This document shows positions 47,322 through 56,695 of a stretch of 58,914 nt of DNA, piece after piece. The position numbers and the translations under genes were made by a program. Numbering within the stretch: the first letter of the stretch is position 1; each line of letters opens with the position of its first letter. The notes below the pieces were generated by a model. The model was not told the origin of the DNA, did no database searches, and worked only from the letters and a program-made list of their open reading frames with translations. Source of the stretch: Marinomonas atlantica (GTDB lineage Bacteria > Pseudomonadota > Gammaproteobacteria > Pseudomonadales > Marinomonadaceae); assembly GCF_001639725.1 (NCBI RefSeq), contig NZ_LTAW01000014.1, positions 1 to 58,914 of the forward strand, given 5' to 3'.

Positions 47322-49121
47322 ATGAAATCACGTTACTTAATTATCATTGGCTTAGTCGTACTCGCCTTTGCGCCCCAAGTACTACCTACATTTCAAGTTG
47401 CGCTATTGAACTATATTGGCCTGTACGCTCTCGTTGTATTGGGTTTGGTATTACTAACAGGCGTTGGTGGCATGACCAGCTTTGGTCAAGCCGCTTTCGT
47501 TGGACTGGGTGCATACTCCACTGCCTATCTAACGACAACCGAGCAACTACCAGGCTGGCTCGCTTGGTCAGCAGGGTCACCTTGGATTGGCTTGCTGATC
47601 GGCTTGATATTAACCGCCGCTGTGGCTTTATTTCTTGGCGCTTTAACCCTTAAATTATCTGGACACTATTTACCGCTAGGCACGATTGCTTGGGGTATTT
47701 CACTGTATTACTTGTTTGGCACCATGAGCTCTATGGGCGGTCATACAGGTATCAGCGGTTTACCCTCTTTAAGTCTGTTTGGTGTCGTTCTTGATAAAGG
47801 CGAAAAAATATACTACCTGATTTGGGCTATTTTGATGTTCGCTGTGTGGGTTACCAGCAACCTATTAAATTCTCGCGAAGGTCGAGCCATTCGTGCTCTA
47901 AAAGGTGGCCAGTTAATGGCGGAGTCCATGGGAGTGAACACCTTCCGCTCGAAAATGATTATTTTCTTAATCTCAGCATTGTTTGCAGGCATTTCGGGGT
48001 GGCTTTACGCCCACACTCAACGCTTTGTCAATCCAACGCCTTTTGGGCTTAGCATGGGCATTGACTACCTATTTATGGCATTAATTGGTGGTGTGGGAAG
48101 TGTATGGGGCGCTCTACTGGGTGCCGGCATCCTAACCATGCTTAAGCAATGGCTTCAAGATTGGCTGCCACTTATTATGGGTGGAGATGGACAATATGAA
48201 GCGATTGTTTTAGGTTTGCTAATCGTTTTCATGATGCATCGCTCACCTGGTGGCATTTGGCCTTTGCTCGTAAAACTCGCACCGGCCTCTTGGCGCAATC
48301 AGAATCACTTGAAGATAGCGCCTTCAGCAAAGAGCCTAACGCGTCGAGATTTGCCTGAAAAAGGTCAATTAATATTAGAAGCCTGTAATGTTACTCGCCG
48401 CTTTGGCGGTTTGGTTGCCAACAATCAAATGAACTTACAATTACATGCGGGTGAAATACTTGCTCTTATTGGCCCAAATGGCGCTGGGAAAAGTACGATG
48501 TTTAACCAGCTCTCTGCCGTCGACACCCCCAGCGATGGTGAAGTGCTATTTTTGGACCAAAGCTTAAAAGGTAAAACCTCTCGTGAAGTGGCACACATGG
48601 GGATGAGCCGTACGTTTCAGCATGTAAAATTGCTAACCACAATGACGGTATTAGAGAACGTTGCCTTGGGCACTCACATGCGTGGTAATAAAGGCATTAT
48701 CAGCTCAGCACTTCACGCTGAAAGAACAGAAGAGCAACGCCTTCTAAAAGAAGCTGAATACCAACTTGAACGAGTGGGTTTAGGGGATCACCTATACACA
48801 GAAGCGGGAAGCCTATCCCTAGGTCAACAACGTATTCTTGAAATCGCCCGCGCACTCTGTGCTGACCCATGCGTGCTACTACTTGACGAACCCGCAGCTG
48901 GACTTAGACACAAAGAGAAACAAGCACTCGCAGAACTACTTAAAAAACTCAAAAAAGAAGGACTAGCCATTTTATTGGTTGAACATGATATGGACTTTGT
49001 GATGAATCTAGCCGATCGCATTGTGGTAATGGAATTTGGTGAAAAGATAGCGGAAGGCTTACCCGAAGAAATCCAAACCAATCCGGCGGTCTTAGAAGCC
49101 TACTTGGGAGGCGCAGAATAA
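47322..49121 (+). CDS. Fused LivM-like permease and LivG-like ATPase
   Basis: A 599-residue fusion. The first 330 residues are a LivM-type permease (GQAAFVGLGAYSTAYL, RAIRALKGGQLMAESMGVN). From about residue 345 there is a LivG-type ABC ATPase with Walker A GPNGAGKST, signature LSLGQQRILEIARAL, and Walker B CVLLLDEPAAGL. Such LivMG fusions are known in the HAAT family. It is followed at its stop by livF (overlap of 1 nt). Confidence 0.92.
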   Translation: MKSRYLIIIGLVVLAFAPQVLPTFQVALLNYIGLYALVVLGLVLLTGVGGMTSFGQAAFVGLGAYSTAYLTTTEQLPGWLAWSAGSPWIGLLIGLILTAAVALFLGALTLKLSGHYLPLGTIAWGISLYYLFGTMSSMGGHTGISGLPSLSLFGVVLDKGEKIYYLIWAILMFAVWVTSNLLNSREGRAIRALKGGQLMAESMGVNTFRSKMIIFLISALFAGISGWLYAHTQRFVNPTPFGLSMGIDYLFMALIGGVGSVWGALLGAGILTMLKQWLQDWLPLIMGGDGQYEAIVLGLLIVFMMHRSPGGIWPLLVKLAPASWRNQNHLKIAPSAKSLTRRDLPEKGQLILEACNVTRRFGGLVANNQMNLQLHAGEILALIGPNGAGKSTMFNQLSAVDTPSDGEVLFLDQSLKGKTSREVAHMGMSRTFQHVKLLTTMTVLENVALGTHMRGNKGIISSALHAERTEEQRLLKEAEYQLERVGLGDHLYTEAGSLSLGQQRILEIARALCADPCVLLLDEPAAGLRHKEKQALAELLKKLKKEGLAILLVEHDMDFVMNLADRIVVMEFGEKIAEGLPEEIQTNPAVLEAYLGGAE

Positions 49122-49882
49122 TGACTCAACTCACTGATAATATCCTTTTAGACGTCAGCGATCTTCATGTTGCCTACGGCAAAGTAGAAGCTCTTACAGG
49201 TATTGACCTAACCCTCAAAGAAGGAAAGCTGGTTACCGTTATCGGCCCAAATGGTGCGGGGAAAACCACGCTTCTGTCGGCAATCATGGGCATCTTACCG
49301 TCTAAAGGAACCATTCATTTTAACGGCAAAGACTTTATTAGCCCTGAGGTTGAAACCTTAGTGTCTCACGGTCTGGGACTGGTGCCAGAGAAGCGTGAGC
49401 TTTTTGCGACCATGACCGTTCAGGACAATTTATTGCTTGGCGCATTTCAACGCTACCGTCGTGGCGATAAAAGTTACGATCAAACATTGGATGAAATATA
49501 CCAGCTCTTCCCACGCTTAAAAGAACGCTGCGAACAGCAAGCTGGCACCTTATCTGGTGGTGAAAGACAAATGCTAGCCATTGGTCGAGCTATGATGAGC
49601 AAACCAAAGCTCTTGATGCTAGACGAACCTAGCTTAGGGTTAGCCCCTTTAATTACACGTGAGATCTTTCGAATATTTGCCGACCTGAGAAGCCAAGGCG
49701 TGTCAATTCTTCTCGTGGAGCAAAACGCCCGCGCAGCCTTAAAAGTAGCAGATTACGCCTATGTTCTCGAAGGAGGACAAGTGGCTATGCAAGGTCCAGC
49801 GACAGAACTTGCGAACGATCCTAAGGTTATTGAAGCCTACTTAGGCTTTGCAAGTAAGCACCAAGAGTTGCTTTCCAGCTAA
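49121..49882 (+). CDS. ABC transporter ATP-binding protein, LivF-like
   Basis: A 253-residue LivF-type ATPase: Walker A GPNGAGKTTL, signature LSGGERQMLAIGRAM, Walker B LLMLDEPSLGLAP. The start overlaps the stop of the fused permease gene by 1 nt, so it is made as part of the same unit. A good terminator follows at 49910-49946, making livF the last gene of the transporter operon. Confidence 0.93.
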   Translation: MTQLTDNILLDVSDLHVAYGKVEALTGIDLTLKEGKLVTVIGPNGAGKTTLLSAIMGILPSKGTIHFNGKDFISPEVETLVSHGLGLVPEKRELFATMTVQDNLLLGAFQRYRRGDKSYDQTLDEIYQLFPRLKERCEQQAGTLSGGERQMLAIGRAMMSKPKLLMLDEPSLGLAPLITREIFRIFADLRSQGVSILLVEQNARAALKVADYAYVLEGGQVAMQGPATELANDPKVIEAYLGFASKHQELLSS

Positions 49883-49909
49883 AGTAATTCAAACCCCTAC
49901 CTCCAGTTG

Positions 49910-49946
49910 GAGAGAGTCCTCGCCTTAGAGGCTCTCTCATTTTTTT
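49910..49946 (+). terminator. Terminator of the ABC transporter operon
   Basis: Stem GAGAGAG(T)CCTC against GAGGCTCTCTC with one bulged T and a 6-nt loop, followed by A then seven T. It separates the transporter genes from the ketopantoate-reductase-like gene that starts only 16 bp later. Confidence 0.8.
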
Positions 49947-49961
49947 AAGGAACCTTTCATT

Positions 49962-50945
49962 ATGGACATTTGTATCGCTGGCGCTGGCGCTATTGGGTGC
50001 ACACTCGCCGCCCGCCTATCTGAATCAGGACAAAATGTTAAAGTACTCGCTCGGGGAACCACGCTTGAAACACTTAACAATACCGGCATCCATCTCACCG
50101 ACATCGATGGCGAACACACCGCCAAGGTCTTTGCCTCAGACTCAGCAGAAGAAATTGGCCCACAAGATCTCATTTTTATTTGTAGTAAAGCCCCAGCCTT
50201 GCCTGCCATGTTAAAACTCATCGCACCCATGTTACATGAGAAAACGATTGTCATTCCCGTGGTAAATGGTATTCCCTGGTGGTATTTCGAAGGGGTTGAA
50301 GGGCGCTTCTCTGGGGACACCATACAAGCCATCGACCCTGAAGGAAGCGTAAGCAAACTGCTCCCCCAACATCATCTTATTGGCTGCGTGGTGTTTATCA
50401 CAGCGTTTAGAAATGCACCCGGCGTGGTCACCTCCACCAACCCTCACCTCATTGTATTAGGGGAAATCAATCACGAAATGACTGATCGACTCGAACAAGT
50501 CCGAAAAGTCATTGAAGATGCGGGAATAGAAGCACGCACTACCGACAACATCCGTGATCAGATATGGACCAAAGTCGCCGCCAACCTCACTTCAAACCCA
50601 CTCTCTGTTGTGACCAAAGGTACACTGGAGCAACTGTACGGTGACCAACGTTTGAAACTTCTGGTGCGTAAAATACTTGATGAAGTGATGCTGGTTGCTG
50701 CCGCCTACGGAGCCCGAATTCGCTTTGATCCCTATACCTTTATGGAGCTCGGAGCCGGCATGGGCTCGGTAAAAACTTCAATGTTACAGGACTATGAAGC
50801 GAATAACCCCCTAGAACTGGATGCGATTGGCTATGCTGTTTTGGAACTGGCTGACAAGATCAGCATACCGATGACTGCCACAAAGCAACTCCTAGACCTT
50901 ACTCACTTTGTTGCTTCACAGCCTCTACCTAACACGCAATCTTAA
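49962..50945 (+). CDS. 2-dehydropantoate 2-reductase-family protein (PanE-like)
   Basis: A 327-residue protein: N-terminal Rossmann domain AGAGAIGCTLAARL, the ApbA/PanE C-terminal helical domain with the active-site region WTKVAANLTSNPLSVV (Lys) and Glu further on. Paralogues of PanE reduce many 2-oxo acids other than ketopantoate. The neighbours (ABC transporter, class II aldolase, iacR) suggest a catabolic 2-oxo- or hydroxy-acid step rather than pantothenate synthesis. It is followed 37 bp later by the aldolase. Confidence 0.87.
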   Translation: MDICIAGAGAIGCTLAARLSESGQNVKVLARGTTLETLNNTGIHLTDIDGEHTAKVFASDSAEEIGPQDLIFICSKAPALPAMLKLIAPMLHEKTIVIPVVNGIPWWYFEGVEGRFSGDTIQAIDPEGSVSKLLPQHHLIGCVVFITAFRNAPGVVTSTNPHLIVLGEINHEMTDRLEQVRKVIEDAGIEARTTDNIRDQIWTKVAANLTSNPLSVVTKGTLEQLYGDQRLKLLVRKILDEVMLVAAAYGARIRFDPYTFMELGAGMGSVKTSMLQDYEANNPLELDAIGYAVLELADKISIPMTATKQLLDLTHFVASQPLPNTQS

Positions 50946-50982
50946 CACTGACATAACCATGAATTTATAAGAGTGACATAAC

Positions 50983-51744
50983 ATGAATCATTCAGCACAA
51001 CGACCAACCCACATCAGCGAAGAAGAATGGGCACTTCGCGTAAAGCTAGCTCACTGCTACCACCTAATAGACTATTTTGGATGGACAGAAACCATCTTCA
51101 ATCACATTTCAGCTCGCCTTCCTCATATTGAGGGTGAATATTTAGTTAATCCATTTGGTCTTAATTACACCGAAATAACCCCTGAAAATCTAATAAAAGT
51201 GGATGTTAACGGCGAAAAGCTGGATGACTCGCCATTCGATGGCAACCCAGCAGGCTTTGCTCTTCATGGCGCCATTCACGCTGCTCGAGAAGACATACAC
51301 TGCGTCATTCACACCCACACTAACGAAGTGTCTGCCGTCGCAATGAAAAAGCATGGCTTTAACCATGATAGCTTCTACGGAGCGCAACTATATGGACGCA
51401 TTGGCTATCATGATTTTGAGGGTATTACGCTATTTGATGACGAAAAAAGCCGCATGCTAGAAAGCCTAGGACAGAAGCATATTCTTGTCTTGAGAAATCA
51501 TGGCATCGCTGTGGGCGAATTTGATATAGAGCGCACTTTTTTCCTGTTATGGACCGTACAACGTGCCGCAGAAATTCAGGTAACATCTGGCGCGCTAGGT
51601 GGTGAAGATGTAACGCTCGAGCAAAACATACAAGAAAAGTGTGCGGATCTGACGCAGATGCTGATTAAAGATAGCGGCTTTGCAGACAAGTTTTACAATG
51701 CCATGGTTCGAAAAATGGAAGCCGAGAAAGGCTCCTGCTGGTGA
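50983..51744 (+). CDS. Class II aldolase/adducin-family protein
   Basis: A 253-residue zinc-dependent aldolase-type protein. Metal ligands are in IHTHTNEVSAV (HxH) and LRNHGIAVGE (second His), with the catalytic Glu/Asp region ILVLRNHG. The family cleaves or decarboxylates small hydroxy acids. It probably forms a pair with the PanE-like gene. Which substrate it uses, and whether it belongs to indole-3-acetate metabolism, cannot be told. Confidence 0.88.
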   Translation: MNHSAQRPTHISEEEWALRVKLAHCYHLIDYFGWTETIFNHISARLPHIEGEYLVNPFGLNYTEITPENLIKVDVNGEKLDDSPFDGNPAGFALHGAIHAAREDIHCVIHTHTNEVSAVAMKKHGFNHDSFYGAQLYGRIGYHDFEGITLFDDEKSRMLESLGQKHILVLRNHGIAVGEFDIERTFFLLWTVQRAAEIQVTSGALGGEDVTLEQNIQEKCADLTQMLIKDSGFADKFYNAMVRKMEAEKGSCW

Positions 51745-51806
51745 TTTAAACATAGTCATAATGGTCAGTTTACGCTGATATTTTTTAACAATAACACACA
51801 GATCAA

Positions 51807-51899
51807 GATTGTAATTAAGAATCATTATTGATACAAATTATTGACAATTCAATTGACTGAAAACGTCGTATTTTGTACATTCAATTGTTAATTACAATC
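51807..51899. promoter_or_regulatory. Candidate iacR promoter with inverted-repeat operators
   Basis: A perfect 12-bp inverted repeat, GATTGTAATTAA (51807-51818) and TTAATTACAATC (51888-51899), flanks the region. Inside are CAATTCAATTG (51845-51855) and ATTGT-N5-ACAAT (51884-51898). A -35-like TTGACT (51853) and -10-like TACATT (51877) are spaced 18 bp. The symmetric sites fit a MarR dimer and would allow autorepression of iacR. Confidence 0.5.
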
Positions 51900-51909
51900 A
51901 AGGATTTTT

Positions 51910-52392
51910 ATGAGCAACACGCCAAAATCACCGCGAAGTCAACGGTTTAATCCAGCTAGCGATGACTTCCATAAAGAAGATTTTCCGTTTTACTGGTTAA
52001 ATCAAGTTCATGGTCGCTATAGTGCTGCCGTAGAAAGAGCCTTAAAAAAAGTCAATCTTGATATCCCAAGATGGCGTATTTTACTGACCTTAAAAGAAGA
52101 AGGTATTTGCAGCGTTTCAGAAATTGCAGTTCATGCGATCGCCAAATTACCCACTGTAACGAAAATTATCCAACGGATGAAACAAGACGGCTTGGTTGAC
52201 ACAAGAGTAAGAAGTGACGATGGTCGTGTTACAGAAGTAATGATCACAGATAAAGGTCTTGAGGCTGTCGAGGATATTCGTTTTGCCACTAAGGATTTGT
52301 TCAAACAAAGTTTTAAAGGACTAACCGCAGCCAAAATACAAAGACTTAATAAACTATTGGAAGAGCTTTTCCACAATTTACCTGAACACTAA
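51910..52392 (+). CDS. iacR: MarR-family regulator IacR
   Basis: A 160-residue winged-helix MarR protein. The recognition region is VSEIAVHAIAKLPTVTKIIQ, then RMKQDGLVDTR and the wing RSDDGRVTEVMITDKG. IacR in Pseudomonas putida is a MarR repressor relieved by indole-3-acetate or a product. This gene has the matching size and sits at the end of the iac-linked transport region. It has promoter and operator-like palindromes directly upstream. Confidence 0.85.
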   Translation: MSNTPKSPRSQRFNPASDDFHKEDFPFYWLNQVHGRYSAAVERALKKVNLDIPRWRILLTLKEEGICSVSEIAVHAIAKLPTVTKIIQRMKQDGLVDTRVRSDDGRVTEVMITDKGLEAVEDIRFATKDLFKQSFKGLTAAKIQRLNKLLEELFHNLPEH

Positions 52393-52905
52393 TGCACATG
52401 AACGGGGAATATTCTCTATCCCCATCACCGCCTTTTCTTAGCGCCAATGCTATTTCAAGCAATATTATTGTCCAAATATGGTGCTGTTGCATTTTCTTGT
52501 AACCAAAAAGCATTTTTAAAAACATAAAGTTTTTACACTATAGATGCGCTTAACAAACTTCCTCACTATCCATAAAAATCTTAATTAACATACACTTATT
52601 TAGAAAACATTCAATTTTAATGGATATGGAACGCGCTAATTCACCTCGTCACAAAGCAAAGAAATTAAAGAAATCACGCATGGCATGATACTTGAATGCA
52701 TGAATCTTTATTTGAATATTCAAATAAAAATGTGCTTTTATAAAAGTGCATTATAACTCCCTCTCAGGTGAGTCGAATTAAAGTTCAAATAAAAATTACC
52801 GCGGATCAAACCGCCAAATGCAGCTCAAGTTATCTTTAGATGTTGAGCATAAGTTAGGAAGCTCAAGTAATCTATCGGTCGCGAGCACCAACAAGGAGAG
52901 ACCCT
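52393..52905. promoter_or_regulatory. Promoter region of the TRAP operon with a 22-bp palindrome
   Basis: No gene is visible in these 513 bp. A perfect 22-bp palindrome with arms TTTATTTGAAT/ATTCAAATAAA lies at 52707-52728, followed by CTTTTATAAAAG (about 52735-52746), also a palindrome. These are likely operators for the TRAP genes. The regulator is unknown. Confidence 0.5.
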
Positions 52906-53940
52906 ATGTGTTACAAGCCATTTGTCACAGCTGTTATTTCATCCATAGCCGTATTAGGATCCATTGGAGCCACTGCTGCTCCAGTCCGCTTAGATATTCA
53001 AAGTGCTTGGCCGCTGACACTGCCTGCCAGTGGACAAAGTGCTCAGCATTTAGCTGATAGACTCAAAACCACCTCAGAAGACATTAAAGTAAAACTTTAC
53101 TCTGCTGGAAAGCTGGTGCCTGCACTGGAGATATTTGATGCTGTACAACAAGGAACGCTCGATGCTGGCTACACCTCACCGCTTTACGTTGCTGGACGAT
53201 TCCCTGCCCTACAACTTTTCGGTGGTATCCCATTTGGCCCATCAGCTATAGAGATGTTGGATTGGGTACACAATGGTGGCGGCTTAGAGATTTGGCGTGA
53301 TATTTATGCCAAACAAGGTGTTGTAACAGTGCCATGCGGCCTTATGGACGCTGAAGCGGGTGGTTGGTACAACTTCGAAATCAACTCGATAGATGATTTA
53401 GATGGCAAAAAAATTCGCTTTGCAGGGCTTGCAGGCGAGGTCATGAATAAAGCCGGTGCATCGGTTGTATTACTAGGTGGTGGTGATATTTATCCTAATC
53501 TAGAGCGCGGTGTCATAGATGGTACTGAGTTTTCTATGCCAGCCATTGACGTGGCTATGGGGTTTGAAAAAGTCGCTAAGTACTATTATTTACCTGGCTG
53601 GCATCAACCTGCCGCGGTCAATGAACTTATTATCAATAAGCGTAAATGGGACTCGATGAGTACAGCGCAACAAGGTTTAATAGAAGATACCTGTAGAGAA
53701 ACGCAATTATGGACTGTCACGTCCACTACTGCTGCCAATTCTGATGCGATTACTCAATTCAAGGCCGCAGGCACCGAAATTAAATCATTCCCTCCTGAAG
53801 TACTGGCCGAGTTCAAAAAAGGTACAGAGGAAGTTATGCAAGAAGCCGCAAGTAAAGATGCTGACTTCAAGCGCACCTTAGATTCACTGAATAGCTACCG
53901 CGAAAAAATAGCTTTATGGTCAGAATATAAAGGCAGCTAA
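52906..53940 (+). CDS. dctP: TRAP transporter substrate-binding protein (DctP family)
   Basis: A 344-residue periplasmic protein. A signal peptide (AVISSIAVLGSIGATAA) precedes a DctP domain with the TakP-like pattern LVPALEIFDAVQQGTLDAGY and WYNFEINSIDDLDGKKIRF, suggesting a 2-oxo-acid or aromatic-acid ligand. It is first of dctP-dctQ-dctM, with an attenuating hairpin at 53949-53984. The start has AAGGAGAG 7 nt upstream. Together with the ABC transporter it gives a second uptake system near the iac genes. Confidence 0.93.
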   Translation: MCYKPFVTAVISSIAVLGSIGATAAPVRLDIQSAWPLTLPASGQSAQHLADRLKTTSEDIKVKLYSAGKLVPALEIFDAVQQGTLDAGYTSPLYVAGRFPALQLFGGIPFGPSAIEMLDWVHNGGGLEIWRDIYAKQGVVTVPCGLMDAEAGGWYNFEINSIDDLDGKKIRFAGLAGEVMNKAGASVVLLGGGDIYPNLERGVIDGTEFSMPAIDVAMGFEKVAKYYYLPGWHQPAAVNELIINKRKWDSMSTAQQGLIEDTCRETQLWTVTSTTAANSDAITQFKAAGTEIKSFPPEVLAEFKKGTEEVMQEAASKDADFKRTLDSLNSYREKIALWSEYKGS

Positions 53941-53948
53941 AGTCTGGT

Positions 53949-53984
53949 AAAACCGAGAATCTCGCGCTCAGAATTCTCGGTTTT
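53949..53984 (+). terminator. Attenuating hairpin between dctP and dctQ
   Basis: A perfect 12-bp stem AAAACCGAGAAT/ATTCTCGGTTTT with a 12-nt loop lies 8 bp after the dctP stop. Partial termination here would raise binding-protein levels over permease. Confidence 0.75.
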
Positions 53985-54035
53985 GCTTTCAAAATACGCC
54001 CTCTTACTTACCTTACACAACCGGAGTGTTTTTTA

Positions 54036-54593
54036 ATGCGCAGCATAAACTCCATAGCACATAAAATAGAAGTCATATCAGTTGCAATAGGCAAAGCGGG
54101 CTCACTCATTCTGCCGCTGCTGATCTTAACCATCTTGATCAACGTTATTATGCGTTACGTGTTTAACATCGGGTTAGTCGAATTAGAAGAAGTGCAATGG
54201 CACTTAAACGCCATTGTTGTAATGTCCTGCTTGGCTTATACCTACCAAGCAGACGAGCACATTCGAGTGGACATTCTCCACAGTAGGTTCAGCCCCAAAC
54301 GCCGCGCTTGGGTCGAAATTCTAGGCATTTTATTTTTGCTGTTCCCTTATGTCATTCTCGTCTCTTGGCATGCATGGGGCATCGCCAGCTACTCTTGGTC
54401 GTTGCGCGAAGGTTCACCAATGCCCTCTGGTTTGCCCGCTCGCTATATTATCAAGGGCGTAATGGCGCTTGGTTTAAGTTTGTTGGCTCTCCAAGGTGTC
54501 GCTATTCTATTGCGTAATGTGGCTTTTTTAATTCAACCGAGCAGCGTATCGGCCCCATCAACTTCAGTGAATAAGGGGACGTTCCATGAGTGA
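54036..54593 (+). CDS. dctQ: TRAP transporter small permease (DctQ)
   Basis: A 185-residue membrane protein with four hydrophobic segments and the conserved region LEEVQWHLNAIVVMSCLAYTY followed by DEHIRVDIL, the hallmark of DctQ. It pairs with DctM in the inner membrane. Its end overlaps the dctM start by 8 nt. Confidence 0.93.
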   Translation: MRSINSIAHKIEVISVAIGKAGSLILPLLILTILINVIMRYVFNIGLVELEEVQWHLNAIVVMSCLAYTYQADEHIRVDILHSRFSPKRRAWVEILGILFLLFPYVILVSWHAWGIASYSWSLREGSPMPSGLPARYIIKGVMALGLSLLALQGVAILLRNVAFLIQPSSVSAPSTSVNKGTFHE

Positions 54594-55920
54594 GTTATTC
54601 GTATTTCTACTGTTCTCTAGCTTCATGCTCATTCTCTTTTCAGGCTTTCCTGTTGCCTTTATTTTGGGTGGTGTCGGCGTATTATTTGCTACGTTAGGAA
54701 GCATACTTGTTTCATTTGAGATCTACGATGTAGCCGAGTTACGCACCATTGGCTTTGTCGCCAATCGAACATTTTCCACCATTTCCAGCTATTCGCTTAT
54801 CCCCATGTCGATGTTCATTTTTATGGGCTACATGCTTGATCGATCTGGCATTGCAGAGCGCTTAATTGAAGCCATGCGCCGTGTGTTGGGTAAGACACCA
54901 GGCGGGTTAGCAATCGCCGTGGTTTTGATTGGTGTCGTACTGGCCGCCTCTACTGGGATTATTGGTGCCTCCGTGGTTTTGCTGTCCACCATTGCTTTGC
55001 CCACCATGTTTAAAGCAGGATATGCAAAATGGATTAGCGCAGGAACCGTCGGAGCAACGGGCTGCCTTGGCATTCTGGTGCCACCTTCCATCATGCTGGT
55101 TGTGATGGGAGATCAGCTACGAATTCCTGTTGGTGACCTATTTATGGGCGCCATTATTCCAGGACTGTTACTTGCCACCAGCTTTGTGCTTTTTATCTTT
55201 ATTTATGCGCTGCTTAAACCTTCCAATATGCCGAAACTGGTCTCAGAAGAAGATGACAGCATTAGTAAGTTCGACATTGTTTTAGACATTTCTAAAGCTT
55301 TGTTTGCACCGCTTCTGTTAGTTTTAACAGTATTAGGGTCCATCATTGCTGGTATTGCCTCTCCAACAGAAGCATCTGGCATCGGTGCAGCTGGAGCTAC
55401 CTTATTAGCTTGGAGTTCTGGTCGACTCAAATGGCTGGATTTACGTATCGTTTGTTATCAAACAGGTCGATCTGTCGCATTCTTATATGCACTTATCTTT
55501 GGTGCATCCTGCTTCTCAGTTGTCTTACGCGGCTATGGTGGTGATGAAGTCATTGAAAACGCACTTTATGCTTTACCACTGAGTCCGGAAGGTATTCTGT
55601 TCTGCGTGATTTTCATCATCTTTCTATTAGGATTTTTCTTAGACTGGATGGAAATTGTCTTAATTATCGCCCCTCTGGTCATGCCAATTTTAGTCAATTT
55701 TGGCTTTGATCCCGTGTGGGTAGCGATTCTAATGGCTTTGTGTTTGCAAACGTCCTTCTTGACCCCCCCTGTTGGTATGGCTTTGTTCTACATCCGAAGT
55801 GCTGCCAGTGACATCGGTATGGCGGAGATATACAAGGGTGCTATCCCATTTGTCTTACTGCAATTATTAACACTTTCCATCGTAGCGCTTTACCCCTCAC
55901 TGGTTACGTGGTTGTTGTAA
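54586..55920 (+). CDS. dctM: TRAP transporter large permease (DctM)
   Basis: A 444-residue permease with about twelve membrane segments. GIIGASVVLLSTIALPTMFK, PSIMLVVMGD and LTPPVGMALFYI are conserved DctM motifs. It couples sodium gradients to substrate entry. It is last in the operon and followed by a terminator at 55983. Confidence 0.94.
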   Translation: MSELFVFLLFSSFMLILFSGFPVAFILGGVGVLFATLGSILVSFEIYDVAELRTIGFVANRTFSTISSYSLIPMSMFIFMGYMLDRSGIAERLIEAMRRVLGKTPGGLAIAVVLIGVVLAASTGIIGASVVLLSTIALPTMFKAGYAKWISAGTVGATGCLGILVPPSIMLVVMGDQLRIPVGDLFMGAIIPGLLLATSFVLFIFIYALLKPSNMPKLVSEEDDSISKFDIVLDISKALFAPLLLVLTVLGSIIAGIASPTEASGIGAAGATLLAWSSGRLKWLDLRIVCYQTGRSVAFLYALIFGASCFSVVLRGYGGDEVIENALYALPLSPEGILFCVIFIIFLLGFFLDWMEIVLIIAPLVMPILVNFGFDPVWVAILMALCLQTSFLTPPVGMALFYIRSAASDIGMAEIYKGAIPFVLLQLLTLSIVALYPSLVTWLL

Positions 55921-55982
55921 AAAAGGGTGATAGAGGCAAACTTTATCCCGTCTACATCAAGCATACGTTATACCTAAGACAT

Positions 55983-56009
55983 AAAAGCCACCTAGCATAG
56001 GTGGCTTTT
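55983..56009 (+). terminator. Terminator of the TRAP operon
   Basis: Stem AAAAGCCACCT/AGGTGGCTTTT with a 5-nt loop, ending in four T. It lies 62 bp after dctM. Confidence 0.85.
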
Positions 56010-56216
56010 AAGCAAGAGAAGGCCGTGCAATTACCCGCAGAGTGAACTCTGCTAAAGAGTAAGTTTCCCGCTTAAAGTTAAGTATCAAGCATAATTTACG
56101 CATTGCAGCGGGCTCGCTGCTTGAGGTGGAAATATTGTCGAATGAATGCTAATGGAGCAGCCAGATAGCGCCATTACAGTTACTTGCCTTAAACCTTCTA
56201 TCGCGCAACACCTACT

Positions 56217-56306
56217 AAAAAAGATATCTACCTAATATGCGCAGAAGCATTTAAAGATCCACTTGCCTATCAGGCTTTTCGCGACATTACTCATAGGTTT
56301 TTTTGA
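56217..56306 (+). pseudogene. Tail fragment of a GcvA-like LysR gene
   Basis: About 29 codons, KDIYLICAEAFKDPLAYQAF then RDITHRFF and a stop, match the C-terminal end of GcvA-type LysR regulators. Nothing coding is found upstream up to the TRAP terminator, so only the tail survives. It is a separate fragment from the opposite-strand LysR piece at 56333. The remainder of 56010-56216 shows no gene. Confidence 0.6.
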
Positions 56307-56332
56307 GTTAATGTAAAACGCACACGCTTGTC

Positions 56333-56695
56333 TTAAATTGAACTTGCTGGCAATCCCCCCTGCCAGCGCCCTGCTAACCACTCCGATTTAGTAACCTCTT
56401 TGATGAGAGGTATACTTGCGTTTAACAAAACCGTTTGCGGGCGATCTGAGGTCGTCGTAATAGCAACATCTCGCCAGAGATTCGGCTCAATAATCTCGAC
56501 CGCTTCAATCTGATTGGTATCCTGTAGATGAAAAAATGCAGAGGTGGGAGCTAACAATATTCCATGACCATCCATGACATAACGCAACGTCGTCATCAGC
56601 TGACCAAAGGCTGATTTATGAAACAATTTAATACCGGTGCGATGTTCATATTGACTTATCACAAACCCAAGCGAGTCACGAGGCCCTGTTACAAT
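56333..56695 (-). pseudogene. LysR-family regulator, C-terminal fragment
   Basis: About 120 codons of the effector domain of a LysR protein (VIVTGPRDSLGFVIS, then FHKSAFGQLMTTLRYVMDGH, then GILLAPTSAFFHL). The DNA-binding half is gone; at about 56695 the sequence changes abruptly to an amine oxidase on the opposite strand. The open frame continues upstream into that gene only by chance. It is broken and not expected to function. Confidence 0.75.
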
